From: Antilocapra americana
Taxonomy: Eukaryota > Chordata > Mammalia > Artiodactyla > Antilocapridae
DNA length: 64,000 bases
Reading direction: 5' to 3'
Assembly: GCA_007570785.1 (NCBI GenBank)
Contig: ML664161.1
Location: 46,220,951-46,284,950, forward strand
Shown here: positions 1-12,296 of the stretch, one piece after another
Layout: every line of letters starts with the position of its first letter
How positions within the stretch are numbered: the first letter of the stretch is position 1
Notes under the pieces: model-generated
What the model saw: the letters and a program-made list of their open reading frames with translations, nothing else
Told to the model about the DNA's origin: nothing
Database searches by the model: none
Made by a program: the position numbers and the translations under genes

Positions 1-1834
1 TAAAACATCTCCTGAAGAGCTTGGTATAGAACTCCATAATCAAGCATGTAAATATTTTTGCAGTGGAAATATGAGCATTCACATTAAGTGAAGAAAGTGA
101 TGATTACGTATAGCTTCATGAAAGTCAGCAGTTAACTGCCTAGAAATTTTTACAAATGTAGATAACAGATTGTGGACCTATAATACACATAGTAAGAATG
201 TCAAGTTCAGAGGCTAGAGCAATCAAGATAAGCTGTGGAGAGGTGGAGGTTAAACACCATTAGTGAGAACCTAGACATTATTGGTGGGGTGGGAGGACGC
301 ATCTGACCACACAGAGGGTACGAGGTCTGACCACAGAGCACCAAACAGAGTCTCAAGCCTCCAGAGCCACCCAGATTCTAAGTTATAGACAGCAGGGCCT
401 GAGAAACCACAGTCTAACCAATGATGCTGATCATGCTGATGGTGAGTGTGGCTAGGTTTTTAGAACACAGGAGAATCTGGGATCTGACCAATAGTAGGGA
501 GTGGAGAAGGGGAAGTAAGAGAAGGCAGAAAACACCAACAGACCTATAGCTATAAACCAAGTCTGTGGATGCTGCAAGCATGTAGAAAAAAGGGAAAATA
601 AGAGGAAAAAAGAAGAAATGTAGGTCACGTACTTCATTAAAGGTTAATGGGGCAGAAGGTATATTTTCCCATGAAAAGAAAAACAATATGGTTAATAGCA
701 GAGATTATTACTACAGACTGAGTTGAAGCACGAGAAAAATCACATTCCATCCAGGAAAACAACATAGATTTTTCAAAAGCACAGTGAAAGAAGAAATGAA
801 TACTCACTCAATTGTAGGAAGGAGTATATTACAGAGGCCAGCAAAGGGGGAAAATGATAGTTCCGCAAAGACTAAAATCCCCCGGGGAGGGGTGTCAGGG
901 GGGTGAGCGAGCAGCTCAAGTTACAGACATTGAAGCAATCATGAGGCTGGGGAGGAGGAGTAGAAGGGAAAAGGCTGCTGTGCCCCAAAAGATGGGTGAC
1001 ATTTTACAGGCCCCTATAAAAGATTAAGGTGAATCAAAGCTGAATCAAAGAATTCTGATCGAAAGGATCATGCATGATTAGAGGTGAAAGATCCAGAACG
1101 AGTGAATGCTGCTGGCCTGGAATTGACAAGATGCAACAAAATTGGAGGGCTTAAATGTTATCACATGGAGGAAAACACCACTGTTCACATGAAGGCGAAG
1201 AGCATCTGGTGGTTCTGTAATAGCCCTTCCTCGCTCACAGAGATGAAGCATGTTATATTAAAGAAGAGTGGCATGCACTTGGAAGAGGAGTCATGTTTTC
1301 CTAACAGACTCAAAGTGGGTAACACATCAAAGAGAGTAAGCACCATCTGTGTATTCAAGGAAAAGGCATAATGTTTGCTTCTGACTATAGCCTGTTTTTT
1401 TTTTTTTCAAATGTCGCATTTCTAAGTTGCTTAGAACAGAAGAAGGAATATACTCAGTGTAAATGCCTTAAAAGCTCCAAAAATCTTCCATCACTTTTCC
1501 TCCTAAGAAGCTCAGACTGCTTTGCTAGAATCTCAATTTTAGTTCCAAAAGGATTTGGGCAAACTCAGCAGTGAGGGTTAGAAAAGACAAAGGTTCTCAG
1601 AGAGAATTATGCAGGATTTCACAGTAAGTTGAGGTGCTTTACTCTGTTCATAGAACAAATGAGGCCTACAACCAATGTGCATGGTGTTTGGCAGATCAAA
1701 GAAAAAGGCCAACAGGAAAAACAGCCTCTGATAACAATTTGTGGGCAGAGAATTTTCCAATAGATATCACAGCACCATTAAAAATGAAAGTTTAACTTCT
1801 TATCACATTCAATAACTGATCCTAAAGACTCACT

Positions 1835-1880
1835 TTAATTTTCTCCTTCTAAAGTCATTAATTTTCTCCTTCTAAAGTCA
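1835..1880. repeat. Perfect 23-bp tandem duplication
   Basis: Two identical adjacent 23-bp units (1835-1857 and 1858-1880), each starting TTAATTTTC and ending AAAGTCA. No mismatch between the copies, so the duplication is recent or under gene conversion. Confidence 0.95.
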
Positions 1881-2386
1881 ATTTTGAATACTGCATTATC
1901 TTATATTTAGTATGTTTTGGAGAAATACTCTTTTAAAAAATAAGTACATAAAGAAGCTAGGTAATCCAAATTTCTAAGAAATAAAATCCAGGCTAACTTC
2001 AGACCCCAAATATGTGGAGAAGTAGATATAAAAGATCTTGTTTTTATATTCATCCTTCCTCATCCAGATTTTGGCAAGTATCCAAAAGCAAAAATAGGTG
2101 TAACAGTACAAAGTTCTCAACTCATATTTTTAAAAGTCAATTTAGTTAAGAATCTGCATTCACTTCAAAACAAGAAGAGATGGCTTAGAATATTTAGATG
2201 ACGAATGCCAGCAAATGCCTTAATGTTTCCCTATTTTGTGAAATGTTGAAAAAAAATCAACCTCAAGAACTTGGCTACAAATCTATGCAACATATCTTTA
2301 ACAGGGCTCAATGACGAAGTGAGTTGTTCTGAGAAAATGCATGCATGTCACATTGCAGTTAAACATTTTTTTCTTAGCAGGAGATG

Positions 2387-2410
2387 ACATATATATATAT
2401 ATATATATGT
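2387..2410. repeat. (AT)n microsatellite
   Basis: Uninterrupted alternating AT run of about 20 bases flanked by ACAT and ATGT. Confidence 0.95.
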
Positions 2411-2754
2411 TTCAACTGTTTTTAATTTAAGAGTATTTTTCCTTATGATGTTCCACCCATATGTGATGTGGGGTCATATGATATCTTATAAACAGCTTTC
2501 AAATGGCAACATGCACTGGAGTATGGAGCTCTGTTCTGACCAGCTGCAAAGGCACCTGATGTGCTAGGAGAGGACAATGTGTTCAATTGCAGCAGCCGAG
2601 CATCTTCTAGGTGTATTCTCAGAGGCTGTGGGATAACACAGCTGCTAAAGTCTAAGACTGTCCTTAATAATTGATGAATCCAAAGCAGCAGCCTGGCTTA
2701 GCCCTTTTCATCTAAGGAATTCTAAAATGTTACTGAAAGAAAAGCCTCAGGAAT

Positions 2755-2905
2755 TATCCAGAAACAAACGCCCTCCTTTCACATATGAGGGTACAGAGGC
2801 CAGAGAGGTAAAGGGATTTCCCCAAGGATTCACCCATGATACAACTGGGACACAAATCCAGATCTGCATTTCTTGACTCCCAGGCCAGAGAACTTTCCAG
2901 TATTT
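2755..2905 (-). repeat. MIR SINE relic
   Basis: On the plus strand it reads like the reverse of MIR: a stretch equivalent to 'fraction of bases lower-case gagg...acagaggccagagaggtaaag', then AACTGGGACACAAATCCAG and CTTGACTCCCAGG. This order matches the MIR core reversed. Diverged, as expected for an early mammalian element. Confidence 0.7.
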
Positions 2906-2919
2906 GCGACACAGTGTGG

Positions 2920-3150
2920 ACTCTCACACTAGACTGCCTGGGTTCTAATCTGGGCTTTCATAGCTGGGACACTGGCAAAGTTATTTAAGCTCTGAGCTTG
3001 AGTTTGCTCATGTGAAAGATGAGGATCGTATTAGCAAGTGCCTCATAAGGTTGTTATGAAGGGCACATAAATTCATACATATAAAGCAGTTAAGACAATG
3101 CCTTGCATTTAACAAATGCAAAGTATATGTGAACTCTAATTATTATAGTC
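2920..3150 (+). repeat. MIR SINE relic
   Basis: Shows the MIR order: GACTGCCTGGGTTCTAATC, TTGCTCATGTGAAAGATGAG, CCTCATAAGGTTGTTATGA, then AATGCCTTGCATTTAACAAA. Well preserved for the family. Confidence 0.8.
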
Positions 3151-3194
3151 AATATTAACATGTGTTCTCTCAGTTGGTAGACACCAAGGAACAA

Positions 3195-3395
3195 AAGAGC
3201 CCTAACCTAGAAGCCCTTCATAGAAATTACCTTGGGTAAATTCACCCCTCAAAGCCTTAGTTTCCTCATCTATAAAAATGGGAAAAATAGTAATCCCTAC
3301 TTCAAGGACTCCTACAGTAAGGATTAAATGAGATGGTTCATGTGAATGTTCCCAACAGAGCCTGGCATATGAGTCATGCTCTACAAATAACAGAC
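3195..3395 (+). repeat. MIR SINE relic
   Basis: Contains AGTTTCCTCATCTATAAAAA, AAGGATTAAATGAGATGG and AGAGCCTGGCATATGAGT in MIR order. It follows another MIR in the same orientation. Confidence 0.75.
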
Positions 3396-3399
3396 AGTA

Positions 3400-4240
3400 T
3401 TCACAAACAATAATTCAATGAAAACTATAACTCTCTATCACCAACCTACTTTCTCCCTACTTAATACTGTCTCCTTCTACCTTTCAACTTTTTCCACATC
3501 TATGCCCAATAAAGAAGAATAAGAGATATATTTTTCAACATTAAATAAGGGAAATAAAGAATAAAAAGTTTAAAAGGATTTTTATTTTTCAATATAAACA
3601 GCCTAATTTATCCAATACATGAATATATGAGAGTTGACGCTCTGGAGAAAGGAAAAACTGTATGCACAAGAACATTTTCAACTCACCAGCATATCATTTA
3701 GAGCCTTAGCAAAGTACAGTAGTAATGTAAATACAGAACAAGCTAATAAATGAACTAAAAGATGCGTTTTCCTCTCATATACTATTGGTGGCCGTGCACA
3801 TTGGTGTCAAGTACAAATCTGTGGGCAATAACGATCAAAATAAAAATCCATATACCCATTAATTTCTACTTCTTAGGGAGTCATAATACATGTTTTAGAC
3901 ATACAAAAATTATATTTACAAGTTAATCATTGCTGCTGAATATAAAACTATTTCTCTAATTCTTAGTTCAAGATTCTAGATATCTCTCCAGTACCTAGTC
4001 ATATGTACCTATCATTGAGAATTTTAAGGGAAAATTCACATTAGACTCTAGAAGCTAACTAAATAGAATAATCACAAACAACTTTAAAATATGCTTTGGT
4101 AACCATGCTTAGAAATCTGTTACTTTTCTATGATAGTGTATTTTACTTACTCTTGTGCACAGTTTGCTAGGGGGAAAAATGCTCATTGATAATATCACAG
4201 TATCAAGCTGTATTGGCCAAATATCGCTTTTAAAACCTCA
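3400..4240. other. Non-coding stretch, nothing recognised
   Basis: AT-rich sequence with no coding frame or recognised repeat. Confidence 0.5.
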
Positions 4241-4249
4241 AACATTTGG

Positions 4250-6150
4250 GTAGTGCTATCACCAAGATGTTGGAGTAGGAAAACCCAGCCACTAGCCCTT
4301 ACAAAAATAAAAAAAAAATCAGACAACTAATTACAAACAAAAACAGTTCTGAGAGAGCTCAGGAGTCCACTTAAGAAACTTCAGCAACAAAGTGGAACAA
4401 AGAAACTTAAGAACAACTACAGGAAAAGGAAGGAAGAACAAAACATTTTGCCTGCGTCGTCCCATCCCCCCAGGCTCAGCGCCAAGAGCCAAGAGCACAC
4501 TTGCAGCTAGAAAGCATTTCTCTCCCTGGGGAAGAGAAGGGCTGGCGAATGACCAGCTTCCCTAAACTTTTGGAGCACCACATGAAGGATCTACCTCTGT
4601 TTCACCCCGCCCAGAGACCTGCACAGCTGAGATGCATAGAAAGGGCTAGGAACAAAGAAAAAGAACAGGGGCTGCCAATGAGAGCCACACAGTGGAAGTA
4701 ACCACACTTTCCAGCAACCTGCTCTGCAGAGGAACCCAGCAACTTTTGCCACTGAAGAAACCAATAGTCAACACAGCTGTCATGAAACCCTTACAGATTT
4801 AACCTTTTTTTCATCCCACGGTATCTGCATTTGCAGACCACCAGCTACTGTGCTGCATGCTAAGTCGCTTCAGTTGTGACTGACTCTTTTGGATCCCATG
4901 GACCTTAGCCAACCAAGCTCCTCTGTCCATGAGTCCTGCCCAATTCCCTCCCCTCCCTATCTCTTCTGTAGTCCAGGATCCTTGCTGGCAGCCAGCCCAG
5001 GCCTCTATGGCTGAAGACACCAAGCTAGATTCCCTTGGCCGACTCCCATCACATGTATGTGCTTGGGGCCAGAAACTCTGACTGCACACTTGCATTCTGA
5101 TAGACCACACCCATCAGTCATCAGCACTGCCCTGTATGATCTGTATGCCCTGGAGCAAGATCCTGCAATCATAGAAGTACACACTGACAGTCAAGAGCCC
5201 CACGGTTGTTTTGGGGGGCCAACTGCCAATGTGTCCACAGCTGACCCCAACCCTTGCTAATTGCCTTGGCCTCTATCACTACATATGTGTCTATAACCAG
5301 TGTCTGCTACTCAGATACCTATAGCTGGCCCCCTGCAGTCTAGTGTATGCACACTCCTTTCTTTGGCCACCACTACCACCTGGTCCCTAGCTGCTGTACC
5401 CAGATGTGCTGCTGCAAACCGCAACACTGCAGATTCCCTCACAGGGCTCACCAAGGACTACATAGTTGTTGATGCTGTGACTCAAGCGATCTGAGCCAAA
5501 GAGATATCATGCCTGGCCTGTCCCAGGGCCACAATATGGTCCCACTCTTATGAAGGCAGATCATCTGAAATTATTCACTCAGGGAGGACCTAAAAAGGAT
5601 GAATAGGAATCAAGAAAGCCTACTGGACTTGTGGAATATCATTAAGAGAAACAATCTATGCCCCACAGGAGTCCCACAGGAAAAGGGAGGGAAAAAGAGG
5701 CAGAAAACCTAGTTAAATAAATAATGGCTGAGAACATCCCAAACCTGGGGAGAAATTTGGACATTCAGGTTCATGAAGATAATAGTTTACCCCATAATTT
5801 CCATCCAAAACAATTTACTCTTAGTCACATAATAATAAAACTACCTAATATTAAAAAGAATTTAAAAAGCAACAAGAAACAAATTTCTCTCAAAAATGGC
5901 CTATAATGCCAGAAGTGGGTTTTGCAGAAAGAACTCTACAGGCCAAGAGCATAATATATTCAAAGCGCTAAAAGGAAAGAAAAAAACAAAACTGCCAACA
6001 AAGAATAATTTATCCAGCAAAGTTGTCCATCAGAAAAGGTGAGATAAAACAAAAATATATACATGTAACAGTAACGGTAACTATACATAGTATTCAGAAT
6101 ACTCCACTACTGAAATATGGAGGTATGTTAACACTTAACTCTAGTTTAAA
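4250..6150 (+). mobile_element. Old L1 5'-end-like sequence
   Basis: Begins near a segment like an L1 5' end (CACCAAGATGTTGGAGTAGG). Around 5720-6050 it contains the typical old mammalian L1 5' region: AATGGCTGAGAACATCCCAA, a GGACATTCAGGTTCATGAAG segment, and 'aagaataatttatccagcaaag'-type sequence. Open frames inside (4501-4701, 5057-5260, 5300-5494, 5724-5906) show no L1 ORF1 domain and are unlikely to be genes. The middle (about 4950-5560) is GC-richer and not clearly assigned. A truncated Bov-tA fragment sits at about 4848-4945. Subfamily not determined. Confidence 0.55.
4848..4945 (-). mobile_element. Bov-tA SINE fragment
   Basis: Reverse-oriented BovB/Bov-tA tail sequence: TGCATGCTAAGTCGCTTCAG, then GATCCCATGGACCTTAG and CTCCTCTGTCCATG. 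The tRNA-derived half is missing. Confidence 0.65.
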
Positions 6151-6239
6151 GGAAAAGGGACAAAAGTATTAAAAATAATTTAGTTACAATAATTTCTTAA
6201 TGGATTCACAACAAAAAAGTATATTTTAATTAAAATCAC

Positions 6240-7780
6240 AAGATTAGGAACAAAGACAAGACCACACTCACCAATCATATAGAACTAGAAGTCTAGATCA
6301 TGTAGACTAGAAGTCCTAGCCAGAGTACCAAGGAAGAAAAGAAAGGCATCCAAATTTGAAAAGAGAAGTAAAATCATCTGTTTGCTGATGACATGATCTT
6401 GTATATAGAAAATCCTAAAGAGTCCACCAAAAAAACTGTTTTAATTAATAAATGAACTAAATAGTTTCAGGATACAGACTCAAATTATGAAAATCAGTTG
6501 CATTTCTATATAACAAGAAACTATCTGAAAAACAAATAAAGAAAATTCCATTTACAATAGCATCAAAACCAGAAAATACTTACAAATAAACTTAGCCAAG
6601 GAAGTAAATATACTGAAAACTCTAAGATGCTGATGAATGAAATGAAGATAACTCAAATGAATGGAAAGTTATCCTATGTTCATGGGTCAGAAGAATTATT
6701 ATTGTCAAAGCATTCATACTACCTAAAGCAACCTACAGAATTATTGCAATCCCTGTTAAAATTCCAATGGCATTTTTCATAAAAATGCTTTAAAAATCCT
6801 AAAATCTGTATGAAACTAGAGAAGACCATGAATAGCCAAAGAAAAATAAAGCCAGAAATATCAAACTTTCTGATTTCAAACTATATTACAAAGGTATAGT
6901 AATCAAAATAGTATGGTAATGATGTAAGGATAGACACATAGATCATGGGAATGCAACTAAAGCCCCCCCAAAATTCATTAATATATGGTAAGTTATATGG
7001 CCAATATATGGTCAGTTAATTTTGACAAAGGAGCCAAGAATATATAATGAGGAAACTGTATTTTCTACAATAAGTGGTACTGGGAAAACTGGACAGCCAC
7101 AGGCAAAAGAATGAAACTAGACCACTATCTTACACCATACACAAAAATCAACTCAAAATGAATTAATAAGGACTTAAACTCCTAGAAGAAACGATTATTC
7201 TTGGCAATAACTTTTTAGATTTAACAATGAAAGCAAAGGCCACAAAAGCAAAAATAAGTAGCTTCTGCACAGCAAAGAAAACTAAAAAGCTTCTGCACAG
7301 TAAAGAAAATGAAAAGGCAACCTATGGAAACTGAAAAGGCAACCTTTGAAATGAAAGAAAATATAGACAAACCCATTTCCAATAAGGGATTAATATCTAA
7401 AATGTAAGAGGTTCTCACACAACTCGACAGCAAAAAACAAACATCATCTGTTAAGACAGCTATTAAAAAAAGACAAGAGGTAACAAATGCTGGTGAGGAT
7501 GTGGAGAAAAGGGAACTCATGTACACTCCTAGTGGGAATGTGAACTGGTACAGGCACTATGGAAAACAATATGCAAGTTTTAAAATAAAAAAAAAAAATT
7601 AAAAATAGAACTACCATAATATTCAGCAGTCCAATTTCTGGGTATATATCCAAAAGGAATTGAAATATGAATCTCACAATGACCTCTCTCTCATTCCAAT
7701 GTACACTGAAGCATAATTCACAATAGCTAAGATAAGGAAGTAATCTGTTCATTGATGGATGAATAGATAAAGAAAATACA
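6240..7780 (+). mobile_element. Old L1 ORF2 3' half (degenerate)
   Basis: Translates, with many stops and frameshifts, as the distal part of L1 ORF2. Around 6375-6420 the polymerase motif region reads like FADDMILYIENPKES. Around 7500-7560 is the ORF2 C-terminal 'gatgtggagaaaagggaactc'-type region. It is much more diverged than the L1 copies at 12774 and 23491, so older. Open frames on the opposite strand (7221-7752) are shadows. It is not functional. Confidence 0.8.
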
Positions 7781-8444
7781 ACAGTTGGAAGAGTGCTGGA
7801 GAGACAGCTAGCGAAGCTTCCCGGATTTCAAGGAGACTTGATGTGCATTTAATGAAGGTTAAGGAAAATGCTGTTGAAGTTGAAGAAAAGGGAACCCTAT
7901 TACACAGTGGGATAAGCTTTAAAGCACTGCTGCCTCTGATAACGTGGGAAAAAATTAATATACATAATGAAATGGTAGATCTACTCTAGGAGATTTCTAG
8001 GTAACATGCTGCAAGTGCCAATTATTTTCTTTTAGTGGGTTATAGGGTTTTTTTTTTCCTTTTTAAAGAATTGCTTCATTTTCTACATTAATATACCTAG
8101 GGTAAACTACTAAGTGTGGCCTCCCAAACTGATTTTTCCAGGTTTTTTTTTTTTTTGCCAGCTTATAGAGATAAAAATGTCAGAACCTAGGTGGAAGTAG
8201 ATATTAACAGTTTTGAGTCAGGTAGAAGGAATATAATATTGAATCAAATAGAACATGTTTATAAATATGGTACTAAATCAGTATTTTTGATTCAATATAC
8301 TGAGTAGCTGGTAGTAACTGTAACAGTCTGACTAGATGACTGAAATACAGGCCCAAACATAGACAACACTAAATTAAGGTAAAATTACAGCATTTCCTTG
8401 CACACTATAAAGGAAAGTATCCAGAGATTTAAGGAGAACAAATG
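7781..8444. other. Non-coding stretch, nothing recognised
   Basis: No gene or clear repeat; two T-rich runs near 8048-8058 and 8145-8156. Confidence 0.5.
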
Positions 8445-9690
8445 TTCAGGGCAGTTCAGTCACTCAGTCGTGTCCAACTCTTTGTGACTCCATGGAGTGC
8501 ACCACACCAGGCCTCCCTGTTCATCACCAACTCGCAGTTTACTCAAACTCTTGTCCACTGAATCAGTGATGCCATCCAAGCATCTCATTCTCTGTCATTT
8601 CATCCTTCTCTGCCTGCCTTCAATCCTTCCCAGCATCAGGATCTTTTCAAATCAGTCAGCTCTTCGCATCAGGGGGCTAAAGTATTGGAATTTCAGCTTT
8701 AGCATCAGTCCTTCCAATGAATATTCAGGACTGATCTCGTTTAGGATGGACTGGTTGGATCTCCTTACAGTCCAAGGGACTCTCGACAGTCTTCTCCAAT
8801 ACCACAGTTCAAAAGCATCAATTCTTGAGCACTCAGCTTTCCTTATAGTCCATCTCTCATATCCATACATGGGAAAACCATAGCGTTGACTAGATGGATC
8901 TTCGTTGGCAAATTAACTTCTCTGTTTTTTAATATGCTGTCTAGGTTGGTCATAACTTTCTTCCAAGGAGTAAGTGTCTTTGAATTTCATGGCTGTAGTC
9001 ACTATCTGCAGTGATTTTGGAGCCCCCCAAAATAAAGACTGCCACTGTTTCCCATCTATTTGCCATGGAGTGATGGGACCAGATGCCATGATCTTAGTTT
9101 TCTGAATGTTGAGCTTTAAGCCAACTTTTTCACTCTCCTCTTTCATCAAGAGGCTCTTTAGTTCTTCTTCACTTTCTGCCATAAGGGTGGTGTCATCTGC
9201 ATATCTGAGGTTATTGATATTTCTCCTGGCAATCTTGATTCCAGCTTGTGCTTTATCCAGCCCAACATTTCTCATGATGTACTCTGCATATAAGTTAAAT
9301 AAGCAGGGTGACAATATACAGCCTTGACATACTCCTTTTCCAATGTGAAACCAGTCCATTGTTACTAGTCCAGTCCTAATTGTTGCTTCCTGACCTGCAT
9401 ACAGATTTCTCAAGAGGTAGGTCTAGTGATTTGGTATTCCTATCAGAGAATTCCCATCCCCAAAGAGATTCCCATATCTTTCAGAATTTTCCACAGTTTA
9501 TTGTGATCCACACAGTCATAGGCTTTGGCATAGACAATAAAGCAGAAATAGTTGTTTTTCAGGAACTCTCTTACTTTTTTGATGATCCAGTGGATGTTGG
9601 AAATTTGGTCAACGAAAGCCTTTTTTAAATGCAGCTTGAACATCTGGAAGTTCATGGTCCATGTATTGTTGAGAATATTAAGGAGGGTTT
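8445..9690 (-). mobile_element. BovB LINE, 5'-truncated
   Basis: Plus strand starts with the reversed BovB 3' end (CAGTTCAGTCACTCAGTCGT) and runs into its reverse transcriptase. On the minus strand 9413-8913 is an open stretch containing GKGVCQGCILSPCLFNLYAE and RYADDTTLMAESEEELKSLL, the RT active-site YADD box of RTE elements. A frameshift precedes it. The 5' part (endonuclease) is missing, as usual for truncated LINE copies. Not functional. Confidence 0.93.
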
Positions 9691-9694
9691 ATCA

Positions 9695-10655
9695 TTTGTT
9701 TTTCAGTCACTCAGTTGTGTCAACTCTTTGCACCCCAAGGACTGCAGCACATCAGGCTTCCCTGTCCATCACTATCTCCCAGTTTGCTCAAACTCATGTC
9801 CACTGAGTTGATGATGCAATCCAACCATCTCATCCTCATCTCATCTGTTGCCCCCTTCTCCTCTTGCCATCAGTCTTTCCCAGCATCAGGACCTTTTTCA
9901 ATGAGTCCACTCTTCGCAACAGGTGGCCAAAGTGCTGGCGTTTCAGCTTCAGCATCAATCTTTCCAATAAATATTCAGGGCTGATTTCTTTTAGAACTGA
10001 CTGGTTTGGTCTCCCTGCTATCCAAGGGACTCCCAAGTCTTCTCCAGCACCACAATTTGAAGGCATCAATACTTTGGCACTCAGCCTTCCTTATGATCCA
10101 ACTCTCACATCCATACATGACTAGGAAAACACAGCTTTGATTATAAAGACCTTTGTCAGCAAAATAACTCTGCTTTTTAACACACTGTCTAGGTTTGTCA
10201 TAGCTTCTCTTCCAAGGAGCAAGTGTCTTTTGATTTCATAGCTATAGTCACCATCTGAGCGATTTTGGAGCCCAAGGAAATAGTCTGTCACTGTTTCCAT
10301 TGTTTCCTCATCTATTTGTCATAAAGTGATAGGACTGGATGTTATGATCTCAGTTTTTTGAAAGTTGAGTTTTAAGCCAGCTTTTTCACTCTCCTCTTTC
10401 ACCTTCATCAAGTGCCTCTTCAGTTTCTCTTTGATTTCTGCCATTAGGGTAGTGTGATCTGCATATGTGAGGTTATTGATATTTCTTTCAGCAATCTTGA
10501 TTCCAGCTTTTGCTTTATCCAGCCTGGCTTTTCACATGATGTACTCTGCATGTAAGTTAAATAATCAGGGTGACAATATACAGCCTTCAAGTACTCCTTT
10601 CCCAATTCTGAACCAGACTATTGTTCCATGTTTAGTTCTAAGTGTTGCTTCTTAT
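9695..10655 (-). mobile_element. BovB LINE, 5'-truncated, second copy in same orientation
   Basis: A second reversed BovB 3' end begins at about 9695 (TTTTCAGTCACTCAGTTGTG) directly behind the truncated end of the previous copy and continues to the RT palm region. It carries more substitutions than the first copy, and the YADD region is disrupted (TGATCTGCATATGTGAGG in place of the usual ATCTGCATATCTGAGG). 5'-truncated and non-functional. Confidence 0.9.
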
Positions 10656-12285
10656 ATTTGTCATGTAAGACTTGTTTAGCCATCTCTTAACTGTGTCCTC
10701 CAGAAGAATCCTGAGGACATTCTCTTAATCAGTTCTGTATGAAATGCATTTAGGAGGGAAGTTCTGGCATCACGGAAGAGCTCTGGGGCAGCTATTCTCT
10801 GTAAGCCAAGAATGACTGGATATTGCTGCCAGTGAACAGGCTCTCTGAACTGAATGAAGAAAATGACATCCTGGATGGCAGAGGCCAAGTGGCAGCATTT
10901 AGCCACCAGAAAAAGGTGGGTGTTTTTGAAGACAACATCGGTGGGCACCTATTTTTGTTTAAAACTCTAATTACCTCATAACACATCCTATGCCATCAGA
11001 CTGTTTGAAAAGCTTTCTAATCCATACACATTTTATTTTCTTCCCATTCCACTTCTACTCTACATCACAGTTGTGTTTTTTTACTTTTAAGATTACCAGA
11101 GATGTAAGTTTCTTCTTCCTCTAAATCTTTTCTCAACAACGATTCTCTCTCTACCAATTCTAATTTTTCTCTATTAATACTTCTAATTTCTTAATTAGAA
11201 AGTTTTAAATATTAGAATATGTTCCCATCATTTGAAAAATCTACAGTCTAAAGCATATAAAGTTAAAACAAAAGTGACATAAAAATTGTTTAGTGTAAAG
11301 CAGGGAAATAAGCAGGGATTGTCTTCAGGTAAAAGAGGCATGAATATTACAATAACTGGTTTTGATAATCCAACTAGGTCTTGACATCTCTTTTACTTAT
11401 TCTGAGTCCTATCACTTTGGCTACCTATTTCTTCTTACACCAGCTCAAGACATTTAAAAAAAAAAATCACAATTAAAAATTTTTTTATTGTATTAGTTAA
11501 AAATTTTGCAGTAGGTTGAAATTGCTACCTAAAATAAAGGTTAAATACAATGGAGAAAAACATAATTAGGTTAAGAAAATCAATGTAACTGAATGGAAAA
11601 TGTTTGGACTGACAGGACTGGCTGTCAGACACACACAAACAAGAGAGTAGACATTTTAACAGAAGCACAGATATTAGACAAGTAGAGTCACAGCTCAAGC
11701 TCATTTGGCACTTAACCAAATTTACAGTATTGTGATTTGTTCCATATTTCATGAGAAATATTAAACTAGAATTTTCTGAGAGGGGAAAAACGACTAAGAT
11801 AAAGCATATCACATACAGAATGGTTAAAAACACTTTTAACACTCAAATTGTTTTTTAAAAACAATGAGAGTGAGTCAGAGAACTTTAAATATTTGAAAAA
11901 TTATCAAACAATTCCTGAAGGATTGTAAATATCTGAAGTATATGTGAAAAGCATCTAGGGTAAAAGAAATATGTTCTTTAATAGCTGTGGCTCAGAGGCA
12001 CTAGGTTCATTACAGGAAAAATTATCATCAAGACCAGGATTACTCAGTTGTAGAGAATGTTAAAAGTATAAACTAGAGTCACTTCTCACAGAACCAAAAA
12101 CCGTATTACACATTCATTATAAATCTTTGTACATAAGAATCATAACACAGATCCTAGGAGATGTACTATGAAACAATTTTGGTATTTGGATTTCTATTTA
12201 TATACAGTACTTTGAGACATAAGAACAGAAAATAATGAAAGTTAATCTAATATAGCAAAAATGGAAAATAAATTTAAGTTGCTTT
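10656..12285. other. Non-coding stretch without recognised gene
   Basis: Contains a 90-codon open frame on the minus strand (10948-10676) with no recognisable domain; it sits in moderately GC-rich sequence of about 270 bp that could be an unrecognised old repeat. The rest is AT-rich. Confidence 0.45.
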
Positions 12286-12296
12286 ATATAAACTAA

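Larger units (their letters stand above)
1..2750. other. Non-coding stretch without recognised gene
   Basis: No exon, RNA gene or repeat family recognised with confidence. It holds a 95-codon open frame (1084-1371, plus) with no recognisable domain, a 23-bp perfect tandem duplication (1835-1880) and an (AT)n run near 2387-2410. If the alternative nectin-3 transcript continues leftwards this is its intron. Confidence 0.5.

Noticed and set aside
10676..10948. 90-residue minus-strand frame as a pseudogene
   Set aside because: No recognisable domain or homologue; it might be an old repeat, but nothing supports a gene.
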